Notes under the pieces: model-generated
Seen by the model: the letters and a program-made list of their open reading frames with translations, nothing else
What the model was told of the DNA's origin: nothing
The model's database searches: none
Translations under genes and position numbers: made by a program
In this document: positions 8,337 through 19,691 of the stretch, piece after piece
Layout of the letters: every line of letters starts with the position of its first letter
Numbering within the stretch: the stretch's first letter is position 1
DNA from: Bacillota bacterium
GTDB taxonomy: Bacteria > Planctomycetota > UBA8108 > UBA1146
Reading direction: 5' to 3'
Length of the DNA stretch: 35,254 nucleotides
NCBI GenBank assembly: GCA_003973385.1
Contig: QNYK01000006.1
Span: forward strand, 1-35,254

Positions 8337-8567
8337 GTCGCTTTTTATTGCGATATCTCCGGTATTTCTTGAGCGCTAATTTGAGTTTCCGGAATAGATT
8401 TAACGCTCCTATTCTTGTGTGCTTGTATCCCCGAAACGGTTTTCAGGGTGGCGATTGTAGATATTCGAAACACTCGTCCTGCTCGCGCTAGACGGATAAT
8501 AGTTCTCGACCTTTTCCGCGCGGTTACTGCGATGTAGGCGGGCAAAGCGGATGCCATGGTAAATAGT
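8337..8567. other. non-coding gap before tRNA-Ser
   Basis: No convincing gene. Minus-strand frames that cross this stretch run straight through the tRNA-Ser gene and are not credible. It is AT-richer than the flanks and holds no clear terminator. Confidence 0.5.
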
Positions 8568-8657
<90 letters not shown>

Positions 8658-8680
8658 GTGACAACCCTTCGGCACGGTCG

Positions 8681-8694
8681 CACCATGAATGGTG
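8681..8694. promoter_or_regulatory. operator-like palindrome upstream of dnaA
   Basis: Perfect 6-bp inverted repeat CACCAT-GA-ATGGTG, lying between the divergent tRNA-Ser and dnaA genes about 140 bp before the dnaA start. It could be a protein-binding site; a 14-bp palindrome can also occur by chance. Confidence 0.25.
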
Positions 8695-8833
8695 TGCCGG
8701 AATGTTATCGCGACCCTGACTGCTCGGCAAGGCAACCCCGTCTCACAGGAGGTACTTGCATCCCCCTCTCACACTTCGGTAGGCTCCACATTCGGATCGC
8801 TCTGCCGTATCACCACCATCCCGAAAGGTCACT

Positions 8834-10162
8834 GTGCGCCCACCCGCCACCGATAAACCAACTGGTGTCCGGATCCTGAACGCACTCAAGCAGCAGGTTC
8901 CTCCAGAATTATGGTCTCCGTGGTTCGACGGCGTCACCTTCGTCGAGGAGAGGCGGGAAATCGTGGTTGAGGTGCCGAACATGCTTCATTCAACCTTTAT
9001 CCAGCAACGCTTCAGCTCGGTGGTGAAAGACATCGTTGTTGAGGTGCTGGGAGATGACGGACACGAGAAACAGATCCAATATCGTGTGACGACAGCAACA
9101 GTGAATGAAGTTTCACACTCGAAGCCAGGCCACAATGACGGTCGCATTCCCCTCAACCAGAGTCTCACGTTTGATGCCTTCGTCACTGGACCTTCAAACC
9201 AACTGGCGCACGCCGCAGCATTGGCTGTAGCGGATAACCCGGGTGGCTCCTATAACCCATTCTTCCTGCATGGGTCTGTCGGGTTGGGGAAAACTCACCT
9301 CCTTCAAGCTGTTGCGCACCGGCTGCGTTCTGGCGGGGTCTCGAATGTCGTGACCATCTCCTGCGCCTCCTTCACCAACGATTTCATCTCGGCGCTCTCT
9401 TCACAAAAGATCGATGAATTCAGATCTCGTTATCGCAATGCAGGAGCGTTGTTGATCGACGACATCCAGTTCCTCTGCGACAAGGAAGCCACGCAGGAGG
9501 AGTTCTTCCACACCTTCAACGAGATCTACAATCAGGAACGTCAGATCTTCCTCACATCCGATGCCGCCCCCTCTCAGATCATGGGCCTCTCACAACGTCT
9601 GGTATCACGTTTCAGGCTCGGCCTGGTCGTCCAGATGGACCCGCCAGACCTGGAAACCCGGATGGCCATCATCCAGCGAAAAGCAGAGGCTCGCGGGATC
9701 TCGATCCCGCTGGATGTGGTCGAGGTGATGGCCCAGCGGGTGCGTGACAATATCCGGGAACTGGAAGGGGCTGTCTTGCGAGTCGAGAGCATGGTCCGCC
9801 ATGAAAACCACCCGATAACGATCGATAGTGTCACCAGGACGCTGGATGAGCTGCTGGGTGATTCCAGTACCAGGATCGACCTGCGCAAGATCGAGGAGCT
9901 GGTCTGTGAAGAATTTGTGGTGACCACCAGCCAGTTGCATTCGGCTCGCAGGACCCGATCCATCGTCCTCCCGCGGCAGGTTTGTATGTATCTGGGACGA
10001 CGATTTACCAATTGTTCCCTCGGTGAAATCGGCCAGTATTTTGGTGGTCGTGATCATTCAACAGTGCTTCACTCCATCGAAAAAATCCGTAACGGGTTGC
10101 CCCTGGATGCCGGTCTTCGGCGCAGTACCGAGGTCATTGAGGAGCAGTTGAGGCGCTCCTGA
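8834..10162 (+). CDS. dnaA: chromosomal replication initiator DnaA
   Basis: AAA+ initiator that binds DnaA boxes and opens the origin. The order is the usual one: N-terminal helicase-interaction domain I (to ~75); a short linker; an AAA+ domain with Walker A GSVGLGKT (147-154) and Walker B LLIDD (206-210); and a C-terminal helix-turn-helix domain IV with the signature RDHSTVLH near residues 406-413. Its 442 residues match typical DnaA. Initiation is at GTG (8834) with an AAAGG site. It is followed by a long non-coding gap and dnaN, the standard bacterial origin arrangement. Confidence 0.97.
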   Translation: MRPPATDKPTGVRILNALKQQVPPELWSPWFDGVTFVEERREIVVEVPNMLHSTFIQQRFSSVVKDIVVEVLGDDGHEKQIQYRVTTATVNEVSHSKPGHNDGRIPLNQSLTFDAFVTGPSNQLAHAAALAVADNPGGSYNPFFLHGSVGLGKTHLLQAVAHRLRSGGVSNVVTISCASFTNDFISALSSQKIDEFRSRYRNAGALLIDDIQFLCDKEATQEEFFHTFNEIYNQERQIFLTSDAAPSQIMGLSQRLVSRFRLGLVVQMDPPDLETRMAIIQRKAEARGISIPLDVVEVMAQRVRDNIRELEGAVLRVESMVRHENHPITIDSVTRTLDELLGDSSTRIDLRKIEELVCEEFVVTTSQLHSARRTRSIVLPRQVCMYLGRRFTNCSLGEIGQYFGGRDHSTVLHSIEKIRNGLPLDAGLRRSTEVIEEQLRRS

Positions 10163-10405
10163 AGGCAACCTTTTTCAGGTGCCCCGCCTTTCAGGTGCTC
10201 CGCTGGAGTCTCGCTTCACCCTGCAACAACCCGGATCGCCGGTCTGGGTCGATGATGTTGATTGAAGTTGGTGGAAAAGTAACCATGGGAACCGTGGAGA
10301 GATCGTCGCCCGAAGGTGGAAACCAGGTGCGGTTCCTGGGTCGCCGAAAGGATGCTCTGGAGAACCCGGCCCGGTGCTCCAGGCTGTGCGCGGGGATCCA
10401 TCCTG

Positions 10406-10414
10406 TTTTCCACA
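10406..10414 (+). promoter_or_regulatory. DnaA-box-like site
   Basis: TTTTCCACA, one mismatch to the DnaA-box consensus TTATCCACA, in the dnaA-dnaN gap. Confidence 0.5.
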
Positions 10415-10492
10415 ACCAATCCAGCGCTAAGTTTCTTGATAAAACACTACAGGTCTTGGAGTTACCACATAACCACCCCTCGTTTTCCACAG

Positions 10493-10501
10493 ATCGCGGG
10501 G
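10493..10501 (+). promoter_or_regulatory. DnaA-box-like site next to AT-rich stretch
   Basis: A second TTTTCCACA in the same orientation, 87 bp from the first and immediately before the most AT-rich part of the gap. Confidence 0.5.
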
Positions 10502-10654
10502 CCCCTATGTATAAAGATAACGAATTGATCTAATTTTGATGGTCATCTAGTCACTCAGGATGGTCCTCAAATAGCCTCGATGAACCCCCGAAGATGCATT
10601 CCTAAATCCCTATATAATTTCTGGTTATGGATCCGGATTTGAACCCGTTTCGGA

Positions 10655-10683
10655 TTGCCTGAAACGGTGCTCTGACCTAGAAT
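10655..10683 (+). promoter_or_regulatory. candidate sigma-70-like promoter for the dnaN operon
   Basis: TTGCCT (10655-10660) and TAGAAT (10678-10683) separated by exactly 17 bp. It would give a leader of roughly 190 nt before dnaN. A separate TATAAT at 10613-10618 has no good -35 partner. Confidence 0.4.
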
Positions 10684-10882
10684 AAGACTCCACCCTGAGG
10701 GGTTGATTCCGGGTGAAATAATAGGGTGCAGCAGCCGTTACCTGGAACTTTCATCACAACTCATTGAGTCGCCCGGGAAGGGGTCTGCTAGGTCCCTGGT
10801 GAGCCTGTAATGGAGCCTGCGGGGAGAACCACGGCCGGCCTGTCAATATCAGAGAAACAAGAGTATCGACGGAGGAGTCGCC

Positions 10883-12024
10883 ATGAAGATCCAATGCCAT
10901 TCACGCCAGTTACTCGAAGCGGTGTCTCTGGTTTCTGGAGTTGTCCCCGGTAATCCAACCAGGCCAGTTCTTCAACAGGCGCGCCTCAACGCGACTCAAG
11001 ATGGTCTCCAGGTGGAAGCTACTGACCTGGAAGTGGGGCTTCGGGTTCAAGTCGATGAAGTGATGGTGGAACAGGAAGGTTCGTGCCTGGTTTCCTGCGC
11101 TCGACTACTGAAGATTCTCCGCGAGTTTCACGATCCAGAGGTGGTCTTTGAAGTCGATGCCGCCGGCCAGGCGTGTATAGCCTCAGGAAGTGCTCAATTT
11201 AAACTACCAACAGGTCCTATCGATGAATTTCCAGAGGTAGATTTTTCACCTCCTGGACCGTCCATGAAAATGAACCGAGAAGCACTACTTCAAACCCTCA
11301 ACAGAGTCAGCGTCGCTGCAGCAAAAGATGCCACTCGCTTCAATATGCATAGTGTTTTGTTCGATGGTCAGGGCGACGAACTCAGGGTGGTTAGCACCGA
11401 CGGAAAAAGAATGGCCATCGGGATTCTTCCGATGACCTCTGACGGCAAAGACTCCACACCGGAAGGACAACACATCCTTCCTCTCAAGGGAGTGGATCTC
11501 CTGAGCAAGATTCTGTCATCAGAGGACGAAGAGCAGGTTGTTTTTCATCTCGACAAGAATGAAGTCACGTATGTTTCCGATAGAGTTTCACTCAGTTGCC
11601 GGCTGGTCGAGGGTAAGTTCCCTGAATACGAGAGAGCCATTCCTGAAAAACTGGAGAATGTTTACATCGTCGCAACGGAAGACCTCCTGGTGGCGCTTCG
11701 GCAAGCACGATTGATGACAACCAAGGAAACCAACTCGGTGAGATTTCTGTTTGGGAGCAATTCAGCAACCATCTCCAGTTCAGCAAGTAATGTTGGCGAG
11801 TCGAGAGTGGAATTCGCGGTGGAAAGGGTTGAGGGGGAAGATGATGAGTTCTCCATCCATTTCAACCCGGACTATTTGATTGAACTCCTCAATAAAATCG
11901 ACAATCCAAAGGTCCGTTGTGGGCTCAGAGATGGAAAGACTGCCGGCCTGTTCAGTATTCCTGATGATGAGTTTTCTTACCGTCATATCGTGATGCCTCT
12001 TGTTGTGAACGAGATGCAAGAAGC

Positions 12025-12028
<4 letters not shown>
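10883..12028 (+). CDS. dnaN: DNA polymerase III beta subunit (sliding clamp)
   Basis: Ring-shaped processivity clamp that tethers the replicative polymerase to DNA. The 381-residue product has the three-domain clamp pattern. It opens with the usual KIQCHSRQLLEAVSLVSGVV-type N-terminus and TRPVLQ motif, carries VVSTDGKRMA in the second domain, and ends with the clamp-typical C-terminus YRHIVMPLVV. The ATG is preceded by an excellent GGAGGAG site. It heads the run dnaN-dciA-gyrB-panB-panE-gyrA. Its stop overlaps the TTG start of the next gene as TTGA. Confidence 0.97.
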
Positions 12029-14870
<2,842 letters not shown>

Positions 14871-14895
14871 AAGACGTGAAATGAGAGATGGATCG

Positions 14896-15756
14896 ATGAA
14901 GCGGGTTGTCATACAGGATCTGAAACGCTGGAAGCAGGAGGGCCACCGCTGGGTGTGCCTGACTGCCTACGATGCGCCGAGCGCCAGGGTCCTGGAGGCT
15001 GCAGGGGTTCAGGTGGCGCTGGTTGGCGATTCGCTCGGTAACGTCATCCTGGGTCATGACAGCACCGTGCCTGTCACCATGGAAGACATGGTGTGCCATA
15101 CCGCGGCAGTGCGCAGGAGTGCTCCATCCTTGTTTGTCGTCGGCGATCTTCCCTTCCTTGCTGCCCAGGTCTCGGATGAGCAGGCGGTTCTGAACTCTGG
15201 CCGGCTGGTCCAGGAGGGTGGCGCCGATGCGGTCAAGCTGGAGGGTGGCGGCCCACGCGCAGCGACCATCCAGCGCATCGTCGAGGCGGGGATCCCGGTC
15301 ATGGGACATCTTGGGCTCACCCCTCAGAACGCAACCCAACTGGGCGGATACAGGGTGCAGGGAAACGATCCCGAGTCCGCCGCTCGCATCGCGCAGGACG
15401 CCATGGCGCTCGAGCAAGCCGGAGCCTTTGCCGTGGTCCTTGAATGTGTCCCGGCACCACTGGCGTCCGCCATCGCAAAGGAGACCTCCATCCCGATCAT
15501 CGGCATCGGCGCGGGCCAGGGGGTCGATGCCCAGGTCCTGGTCTTCCACGACCTGGTCGGACTCTCGGGAGATTTCCAGCCCAGGTTTGTGCGCCGATAC
15601 GCGAATGTTGAAACCACGATGATCGAGGCCGTGAAATCGTTTCAGAACGATGTGGAAGCGGGTCGTTTTCCTGACGACTCGGAATCGTTTCTGGCCTCCA
15701 GTGAAGATGAACAAGGGGATGTAGATCCGGAATCTGAACGGCAGTTGAGTGGCTAA
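14896..15756 (+). CDS. panB: 3-methyl-2-oxobutanoate hydroxymethyltransferase
   Basis: Converts alpha-ketoisovalerate and methylene-tetrahydrofolate to ketopantoate, the first step of pantothenate synthesis. Family motifs are VGDSLGNVILGHDSTVPVT, the metal-binding aspartate of GDLPF, KLEGG, GHLGLTPQ and the catalytic glutamate in LECVP. I prefer the ATG at 14896 (MKRVVIQDLKRWKQEG) because it aligns end to end with E. coli PanB and puts the metal Asp residues at 45 and 84. An ATG at 14881 would add five residues. It follows gyrB within about 25 nt and overlaps panE by 8 nt. The C-terminal ~30 residues are an acidic extension. Confidence 0.95.
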   Translation: MKRVVIQDLKRWKQEGHRWVCLTAYDAPSARVLEAAGVQVALVGDSLGNVILGHDSTVPVTMEDMVCHTAAVRRSAPSLFVVGDLPFLAAQVSDEQAVLNSGRLVQEGGADAVKLEGGGPRAATIQRIVEAGIPVMGHLGLTPQNATQLGGYRVQGNDPESAARIAQDAMALEQAGAFAVVLECVPAPLASAIAKETSIPIIGIGAGQGVDAQVLVFHDLVGLSGDFQPRFVRRYANVETTMIEAVKSFQNDVEAGRFPDDSESFLASSEDEQGDVDPESERQLSG

Positions 15757-16723
15757 TCCGGAGAAGTTCGCATCCCCGGACGATGATCCTCAGGATCTGG
15801 TTACCGTTGTCGGTGCGGGAGCGCTGGGGCGCTGGCTGGCAGCACGACTACAGGCTTGCGGTCAAGCAGTGAGGTTGGTGACCAGGCCCGGGTCGATGAC
15901 TCGAACATTGAAGTGTCATGTGACAGGGGCTGGAACAACGCTCGACCAGGAGGTCGAGTCGATGCCGGCGGAGAACTGCGAGCCCGGCAAGATTCAGTGG
16001 CTGCTGTACTGTACCAAGGCCGGAGATCTGAAGGAGGCTGCGCGAGAGACCGCCAGTTTGTTGTCGCCAGGAGGGTGGTCGGCCGTACTCAGCAATGGGC
16101 TCGGTCACGCAGATACTCTCGCCGAGATGGGAATCAACCGTTGCCTCGCAGCAACCGTGACCTACGGATTGTGTCCAGTCGAAGGCGGTGCGGTGGAGCA
16201 GCGTGGTGCGGGAGGCCAGGTGACGGTTGGCCCGATCGCCCCGGGATTTGATATCGGGAAGGCATTCGAGGCGTCGCGATGGCTTGTCGGCAGGTTCAGG
16301 TCCGCCGGGCTAAAGAGCGAGGCCGTGGAGGATGGTGCCGAGCTGGTCTGGAGAAAGGCTACTCTCAATGCCGGACTCAATCCTGTTGCCGCGTTGATTC
16401 GCCGTGAGAACGGAGAAGTACCGGGACATCCGTTGTTCCCGCTCGCCATCGAGGCGTCACGTGAAGTGATCCAGGTGGCCAGGGAAGTCGGAGTGGATCT
16501 GTCGAAGGATGATCCTGAGCAGTTGTTGCGGGACCTGTGTCGGGATACCTCCACCAACCGTTGCTCCACGCTTCAGGATCTGGAGGCCAGACGACCGACC
16601 GAGATGGAGTGGATCTGTGGCGCCGTGGTGCGCATTGCGGAGAGTGCAGGAATCGAAGTGCCTGCCAATCGCCTGCTGGCAAAGATGGTGCAAGAGGCTG
16701 AGTCCTCTTGCGTAGCGGTCTGA
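15749..16723 (+). CDS. panE: 2-dehydropantoate 2-reductase (ketopantoate reductase)
   Basis: NADPH-dependent reduction of ketopantoate to pantoate, the step after PanB. A Rossmann motif VVGAGALG lies at residues 20-27. The catalytic lysine with its partner asparagines is seen as WRKATLNAGLNPVAAL (K203, N207, N211). The C-terminal domain has STLQDLEARRPTEMEWICG, the usual substrate-binding helix region with its conserved TE. The GTG start at 15749 lies inside the end of panB (8-nt overlap), so the two are translationally linked. Length (324) is normal. The following gene is gyrA. Confidence 0.92.
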   Translation: MANPEKFASPDDDPQDLVTVVGAGALGRWLAARLQACGQAVRLVTRPGSMTRTLKCHVTGAGTTLDQEVESMPAENCEPGKIQWLLYCTKAGDLKEAARETASLLSPGGWSAVLSNGLGHADTLAEMGINRCLAATVTYGLCPVEGGAVEQRGAGGQVTVGPIAPGFDIGKAFEASRWLVGRFRSAGLKSEAVEDGAELVWRKATLNAGLNPVAALIRRENGEVPGHPLFPLAIEASREVIQVAREVGVDLSKDDPEQLLRDLCRDTSTNRCSTLQDLEARRPTEMEWICGAVVRIAESAGIEVPANRLLAKMVQEAESSCVAV

Positions 16724-16786
16724 ATGAATCTGTGATTTGAACCCGGTTGGCATCATGTAGCCGATTACTCAGGAGACGGAAAACCG

Positions 16787-19237
16787 ATGAGCGAAGAACA
16801 GCGGATCCTACCCCTCACACTCGAAGAAGAGATGAAGGGTTCCTACCTCACATACGCCATGAGCGTGATCATCCAGCGAGCGCTGCCTGATGTTCGAGAT
16901 GGCCTGAAGCCTTCACAGAGGCGGATTCTGGTCGCGATGAATGACCTCAATCTTGGGCCCAGATCCAAGCACCGCAAGTGTGCAAAGGTTGCTGGTGACA
17001 CCTCTGGTAACTACCACCCACATGGTGAATCGGTGATATACCCGACGCTCGTGAGGATGGCGCAACCATTCAATATGCGCCAGACAATGGTCGACGGCCA
17101 GGGCAACTTCGGCTCCATCGACGGAGATCCGCCAGCAGCGATGAGGTACACCGAGGCCCGCATGACCGAGGCGTCGATGGAAATGCTTGCGGATATCGAC
17201 AAGGAGACCGTTGATTTCACCCGGAACTACGACGACACACGCGATGAGCCGACAGTGTTGCCCGGGAAGTTTCCCAACTTGCTGGTCAATGGTGGCTCCG
17301 GGATTGCAGTGGGAATGTCGACCAACTTTGCTCCCCACAACCTGCAAGAGGTTTGCTCGGCGCTGCTGATGATTCTCGATAATCCAGATACGAATCTCGC
17401 AGAGTTGATGCAGGTGATCGAGGGTCCGGATTTCCCGACCGGTGGTGTGGTCTGTGGACGTAGAGGGATTCTTGATGCTTATTCCAAGGGGCGAGGCCTC
17501 CTCACCCTGAGGGCCCGGACACACTTCGAGGAGATGACGAGGCAGAAGGAAGTGATCGTCATCACCGAGATCCCATATCAGGTCTCGAAGGCAAAACTTG
17601 CCTCGGATATCGCCGGTTTGGTCAAAGATGGACGGGTCACGGGAGTCTCGGATATCCGTGACGAATCTGACCGCACCGGTATTCGCCTGGTGGTTGAACT
17701 GAAGAGAGATGAGAACGCCCAGGTAATTCTCAATCAGCTTTTCAAGCACACCCAGTTGCAAACGACATTTGGAATTCAACAGATCGCACTGGTCGACGGC
17801 AAGCCTCGCACCCTTCCGCTACTCGATCTGCTTCATGCCTATCGTGATCACAGGGGAGTAGTAATTCGTCGCAGATCCCGGCACCTGTTGGCGAAGGCAG
17901 AGCGAAAGGCGCACATCCTTGACGGGCTGATCATCGCGACCGACAACATTGACCGCATCATCGAATTGATTCGCTCCAAGCACAGCGAGGATGATGCGCG
18001 TGAATCGATGATGGCCGAGTTCGGGCTGACCAGGATTCAGTCAGAAGCCATCCTCCGGATGCAGTTGAGGCGGCTGACCGGACTGGAGAGGGAAAAACTG
18101 CAGGTCGATCTCGGGGAAACCCGCGAAGAGATTGCCTATCATCGCAAGGTGCTTACCGATGCTTCAGTGGTGACGGAGATCATTCGCGAGGATATCCACG
18201 AACTGAGAGACCGCTTCAAGGACGCTCGCAGGACCACCTTTGAGGAAGATGCTGAAGATATCAACTACGCCGACCTCATCACCGAGGAGGACGTTGTCGT
18301 GACCCTGACCCATCAGGGTTACATCAAACGAACTCCCTTGACCAGTTACCGCTCTCAGGGGCGAGGCGGCAAGGGGGTATCGGGTGGATCGGTGCGCGAG
18401 GACGATTTCGTCAAGAACCTGTTTGTCGCAGGAACCCACGACACGCTGCTGCTCTTCTCCGATCGAGGGAAAGTCTACTGGCTGAAGGTCTACGAGCTTT
18501 CCGACATGAGCAGAACCGCCAAAGGCAAGCCGGTCGTTCATCTGCTGCAACTCGAGAAAGGGGAGAAGATCCTGCGCATGATTCGAGTTGCGGAGTTTGA
18601 TGATCGACAACTGCTATTTGCAACGCGGCTCGGCAAGGTAAAAAAGACACCGCTGGTTGCATACTCAAGGCCAAAGAAAACAGGGATCAAGGCGATCAAG
18701 ATCAACGAAGATGATGAGTTGATCGGGGTTGCCATCACATCCGGCGATGATGAAGTGGTGCTTTCATCTGCATCGGGCATGTCGATCCGTTTTTCAGAGC
18801 AAGATGTTCGACCGATGGGACGCGATGCTGCGGGTGTGAATGGAATCTCCCTTGGGTCCAGGGATCAGGTGGTTTCGATGACCGTCGTCGACGAATCTGG
18901 TTCCCTTCTGACCGTATGTGAGCATGGGTATGGAAAGCGAACTCAGTTCAGCGAATACCGTAGCCAGAAACGTGGTGGCAAGGGCCTTATCGATATCCGA
19001 ACCACGAAGAGAAACGGTTCAGTTGTTTCTGCCAAGGCGCTCTCTGGGGATTGTGACGCCATGTTGATGACCTCCGGGGGGATGCTGGTGAGGATCTCTT
19101 TGACCGGCGTGAGGCCCATTGGCAGGAATACTCAGGGTGTTCGTCTCATCAATGTGAAGAAAAATGACCGCGTCATCGGCATGGAACTGGTCGAGTCTGT
19201 CAGCGAAACACCAGAAACCGAGCCGGATCAAGAATAA
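16787..19237 (+). CDS. gyrA: DNA gyrase subunit A
   Basis: Breakage-reunion subunit of gyrase. The catalytic tyrosine is Y121 (AAMRYTE). The N-terminal winged-helix/tower half carries GSIDGDPPAAMRYTEAR. The C-terminal half is a beta-pinwheel containing the GyrA-box-like motif SQGRGGKGVSGG (first blade) and a second SQKRGGKGL later, which supports gyrase rather than topoisomerase IV. The quinolone region reads HPHGESVIYPT (77-87). Ser82 matches E. coli Ser83, but proline occupies the place of Asp87 and Glu that of Asp82. The ATG has CAGGAG upstream. It is last of the dnaN operon-like run, 63 bp after panE. Confidence 0.97.
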   Translation: MSEEQRILPLTLEEEMKGSYLTYAMSVIIQRALPDVRDGLKPSQRRILVAMNDLNLGPRSKHRKCAKVAGDTSGNYHPHGESVIYPTLVRMAQPFNMRQTMVDGQGNFGSIDGDPPAAMRYTEARMTEASMEMLADIDKETVDFTRNYDDTRDEPTVLPGKFPNLLVNGGSGIAVGMSTNFAPHNLQEVCSALLMILDNPDTNLAELMQVIEGPDFPTGGVVCGRRGILDAYSKGRGLLTLRARTHFEEMTRQKEVIVITEIPYQVSKAKLASDIAGLVKDGRVTGVSDIRDESDRTGIRLVVELKRDENAQVILNQLFKHTQLQTTFGIQQIALVDGKPRTLPLLDLLHAYRDHRGVVIRRRSRHLLAKAERKAHILDGLIIATDNIDRIIELIRSKHSEDDARESMMAEFGLTRIQSEAILRMQLRRLTGLEREKLQVDLGETREEIAYHRKVLTDASVVTEIIREDIHELRDRFKDARRTTFEEDAEDINYADLITEEDVVVTLTHQGYIKRTPLTSYRSQGRGGKGVSGGSVREDDFVKNLFVAGTHDTLLLFSDRGKVYWLKVYELSDMSRTAKGKPVVHLLQLEKGEKILRMIRVAEFDDRQLLFATRLGKVKKTPLVAYSRPKKTGIKAIKINEDDELIGVAITSGDDEVVLSSASGMSIRFSEQDVRPMGRDAAGVNGISLGSRDQVVSMTVVDESGSLLTVCEHGYGKRTQFSEYRSQKRGGKGLIDIRTTKRNGSVVSAKALSGDCDAMLMTSGGMLVRISLTGVRPIGRNTQGVRLINVKKNDRVIGMELVESVSETPETEPDQE

Positions 19238-19691
19238 ACAACTCGAAACTGGGTGGTAGATTCTTGGCTTGGTTCGTGGCATATCATTCTTGATCGTCAA
19301 TTCCGTTCTGGATTCAGAATGTAGCCCCCCGCGATGATGGGGGGTGGAAGTCGACCAGACGAGATGCGCGATCTGGCTCTGTGGTGCAGTACTACTCACA
19401 ACTCGCGCGGTGCCGATTCGGGGAAAAGGGGAATCAGGGGAAGTCGGCATCAATGGTGGTGTACGGGTACTATCTTCCGGCACATCGTTGACTTCGTTCC
19501 GGGGCGGGAAATTCCGAGATCGAAGTCGTGAGTTCCGGGGAAATCCATAAGGTTTACTGGCTCTTCGGGGCCACTGCCTGAAATTCACAAGGAGAATCGT
19601 CGGGGAAGCGAGAGTTGCGACGTCAGGGACCAAGGAGTCCTCCGTCCGCACCGGCCAACAGGCCGCGATCGGTTCACTCGACCCCTGATAA
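19238..19691. other. 454-bp gap with several inverted repeats, no clear gene
   Basis: Short frames here have no family resemblance; the longest, on the minus strand, runs back into gyrA. Inverted repeats include cccccc/gggggg at 19325-19344 (8-nt loop, no T run), CCAGA/TCTGG at 19355-19376, and GACTTCG/CGAAGTC at 19490-19527 enclosing a further GC-rich segment. An unlisted structured RNA or a long leader for the helicase operon is possible. I found no match to tmRNA, RNase P RNA or SRP RNA motifs. A Shine-Dalgarno-like AAGGAGA near 19589 is not followed by a usable start. Confidence 0.45.

Larger units (their letters stand above)
10163..10882. other. candidate chromosomal origin (oriC) between dnaA and dnaN
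   Basis: A 720-bp stretch without a credible gene. DnaA-box-like sites occur: TTTTCCACA at 10406-10414 and 10493-10501, both one mismatch from TTATCCACA; a related TTTTCCACC on the minus strand at 10270-10278; and GTTACCACA at 10471-10479. Directly after the second good box comes an AT-rich stretch (~10507-10545) that could be the unwinding element. An imperfect direct repeat around TTTCAGGTGC lies at ~10170-10205. The right part (10684-10882) looks like a dnaN leader. The assignment rests on gene context plus these degenerate boxes. Confidence 0.6.

Noticed and set aside
10195-10533. 112-residue frame in the dnaA-dnaN gap
   Set aside because: Covers the DnaA-box-like sites, has no ribosome site and no recognisable family; better explained as origin DNA.
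10684-10882. tmRNA or riboswitch in the dnaN leader
   Set aside because: A 5' GGGGTTGATTCCGGG superficially recalls tmRNA, but no tag-peptide frame or tRNA-like 3' end follows, and no known riboswitch core was found.
19325-19344. C6/G6 hairpin as a rho-independent terminator of gyrA
   Set aside because: No T run follows on either strand, and the stem is only 6 bp with an 8-nt loop.
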